Positions 33,737 to 33,940 of a stretch of 33,940 nt of DNA are shown in pieces. The first letter of the stretch is position 1. Every line of letters begins with the position of its first letter. Under the pieces are notes generated by a model. That model saw only the letters and a list, made by a program, of their open reading frames with translations. It had not been told where the DNA came from and searched no databases. The position numbers and the translations under genes were made by a program. Source of the stretch: Thermoanaerobaculia bacterium (GTDB lineage Bacteria > Acidobacteriota > Thermoanaerobaculia > Multivoradales > JAHEKO01); contig CAMYLC010000191.1 in the NCBI GenBank assembly GCA_947259195.1, positions 1 through 33,940 of the forward strand, read 5' to 3'.

Positions 33737-33940
33737 ATGAGAAGAGTTCTGACTTGTGCGACAGTCGTCGGACTGGCAGCGTTTGCCATGCTGGTCGGCT
33801 CCGGAGAAGCTCGAGCGGACAGCTACAACCTGATGGGATTCGAGGGAGTCCCCACCCTTGGGTCCGGAGGGTTCACCCTCGGCACGCCGCCTCCGGTCGG
33901 CGACTACGCCACTACGCTGTGCCGTTACATCGATGTCGTC
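33737..33940 (+). CDS. Exported protein, unrecognised (3' partial)
   Basis: The frame runs from ATG 33737 to the window edge (68 codons). AGAAAGGAG ends 7 nt upstream. The product begins with a signal peptide (MRRVLTCATVVGLAAFAMLV, cleavage near GEARA) followed by DSYNLMGFEGVPTLGSGGFT and a Gly/Pro-rich stretch. Too little is visible to assign a family. It is preceded by a leader that may fold. Confidence 0.75.
   Translation, partial: MRRVLTCATVVGLAAFAMLVGSGEARADSYNLMGFEGVPTLGSGGFTLGTPPPVGDYATTLCRYIDVV

Overview
This is a GC-rich window from a Gram-negative bacterium. Outer-membrane-type and exported proteins, a beta-propeller hybrid histidine kinase and secreted subtilases all fit. The style suggests a deep-branching soil or sediment lineage such as Acidobacteriota (Thermoanaerobaculia-like), but no rRNA or ribosomal protein gene is present and this placement is only an inference.

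Positions 1-9577 hold five exported S8 (subtilisin-like) serine peptidases on the + strand, in paralogue order A-B-C-A'-B'. All keep the Asp/His/Ser triad and all carry a near-perfect hexapeptide array (Gly-Phe-x-Trp-Ser-Asp, 9 or 10 units, 48 in total) at or near the C-terminus. A' has a LamG-like lectin fold inserted inside its catalytic domain, between the Asp and His motifs. The C and B' genes are each followed by a similar GC-rich hairpin, which suggests two transcription units (A-B-C and A'-B').

Positions 9637-21747 are a signalling region. A GGDEF-PilZ diguanylate cyclase lies on the minus strand, with a decayed partial copy of itself beyond its 3' end. Divergent from it is a three-gene + operon: a very large propeller-Y_Y_Y hybrid histidine kinase with two receivers and an HPt domain, a REC-PAS-GGDEF-EAL protein, and a second membrane hybrid kinase whose first receiver lacks the phosphoacceptor Asp. 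A well-formed sigma-54 promoter precedes the first kinase. No DNA-binding output domain is visible, so cyclic di-GMP is the obvious output.

Positions 21748-25577 are a mixed stretch: a small ABM-like protein, a thioredoxin-reductase-like pseudogene, a fasciclin-domain secreted protein with a consensus sigma-70 promoter and a classical intrinsic terminator, a predicted outer-membrane beta-barrel, a Nudix hydrolase and a convergent DoxX-like membrane protein.

Positions 25739-33385 hold a membrane lipid modification and photo-oxidative-stress type cluster. On the minus strand are a DUF2878 membrane protein, endonuclease VIII (nei) and an N-terminally truncated FAD oxidoreductase. Divergently on the + strand are an FAD-dependent oxidoreductase, a DUF1365 protein, two cyclopropane-fatty-acid-synthase-family methyltransferases, a small DUF1475-like membrane protein and a DUF1295 protein, tightly packed with overlapping ends. 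The divergent promoter region carries inverted pairs of tandem 9-bp repeats, a plausible operator. Gene clusters of this composition are associated in proteobacteria with the ChrR/RpoE or light/singlet-oxygen response and with furan or cyclopropane fatty acid formation.

The window ends in a potentially structured leader followed by the start of an unrecognised exported protein.
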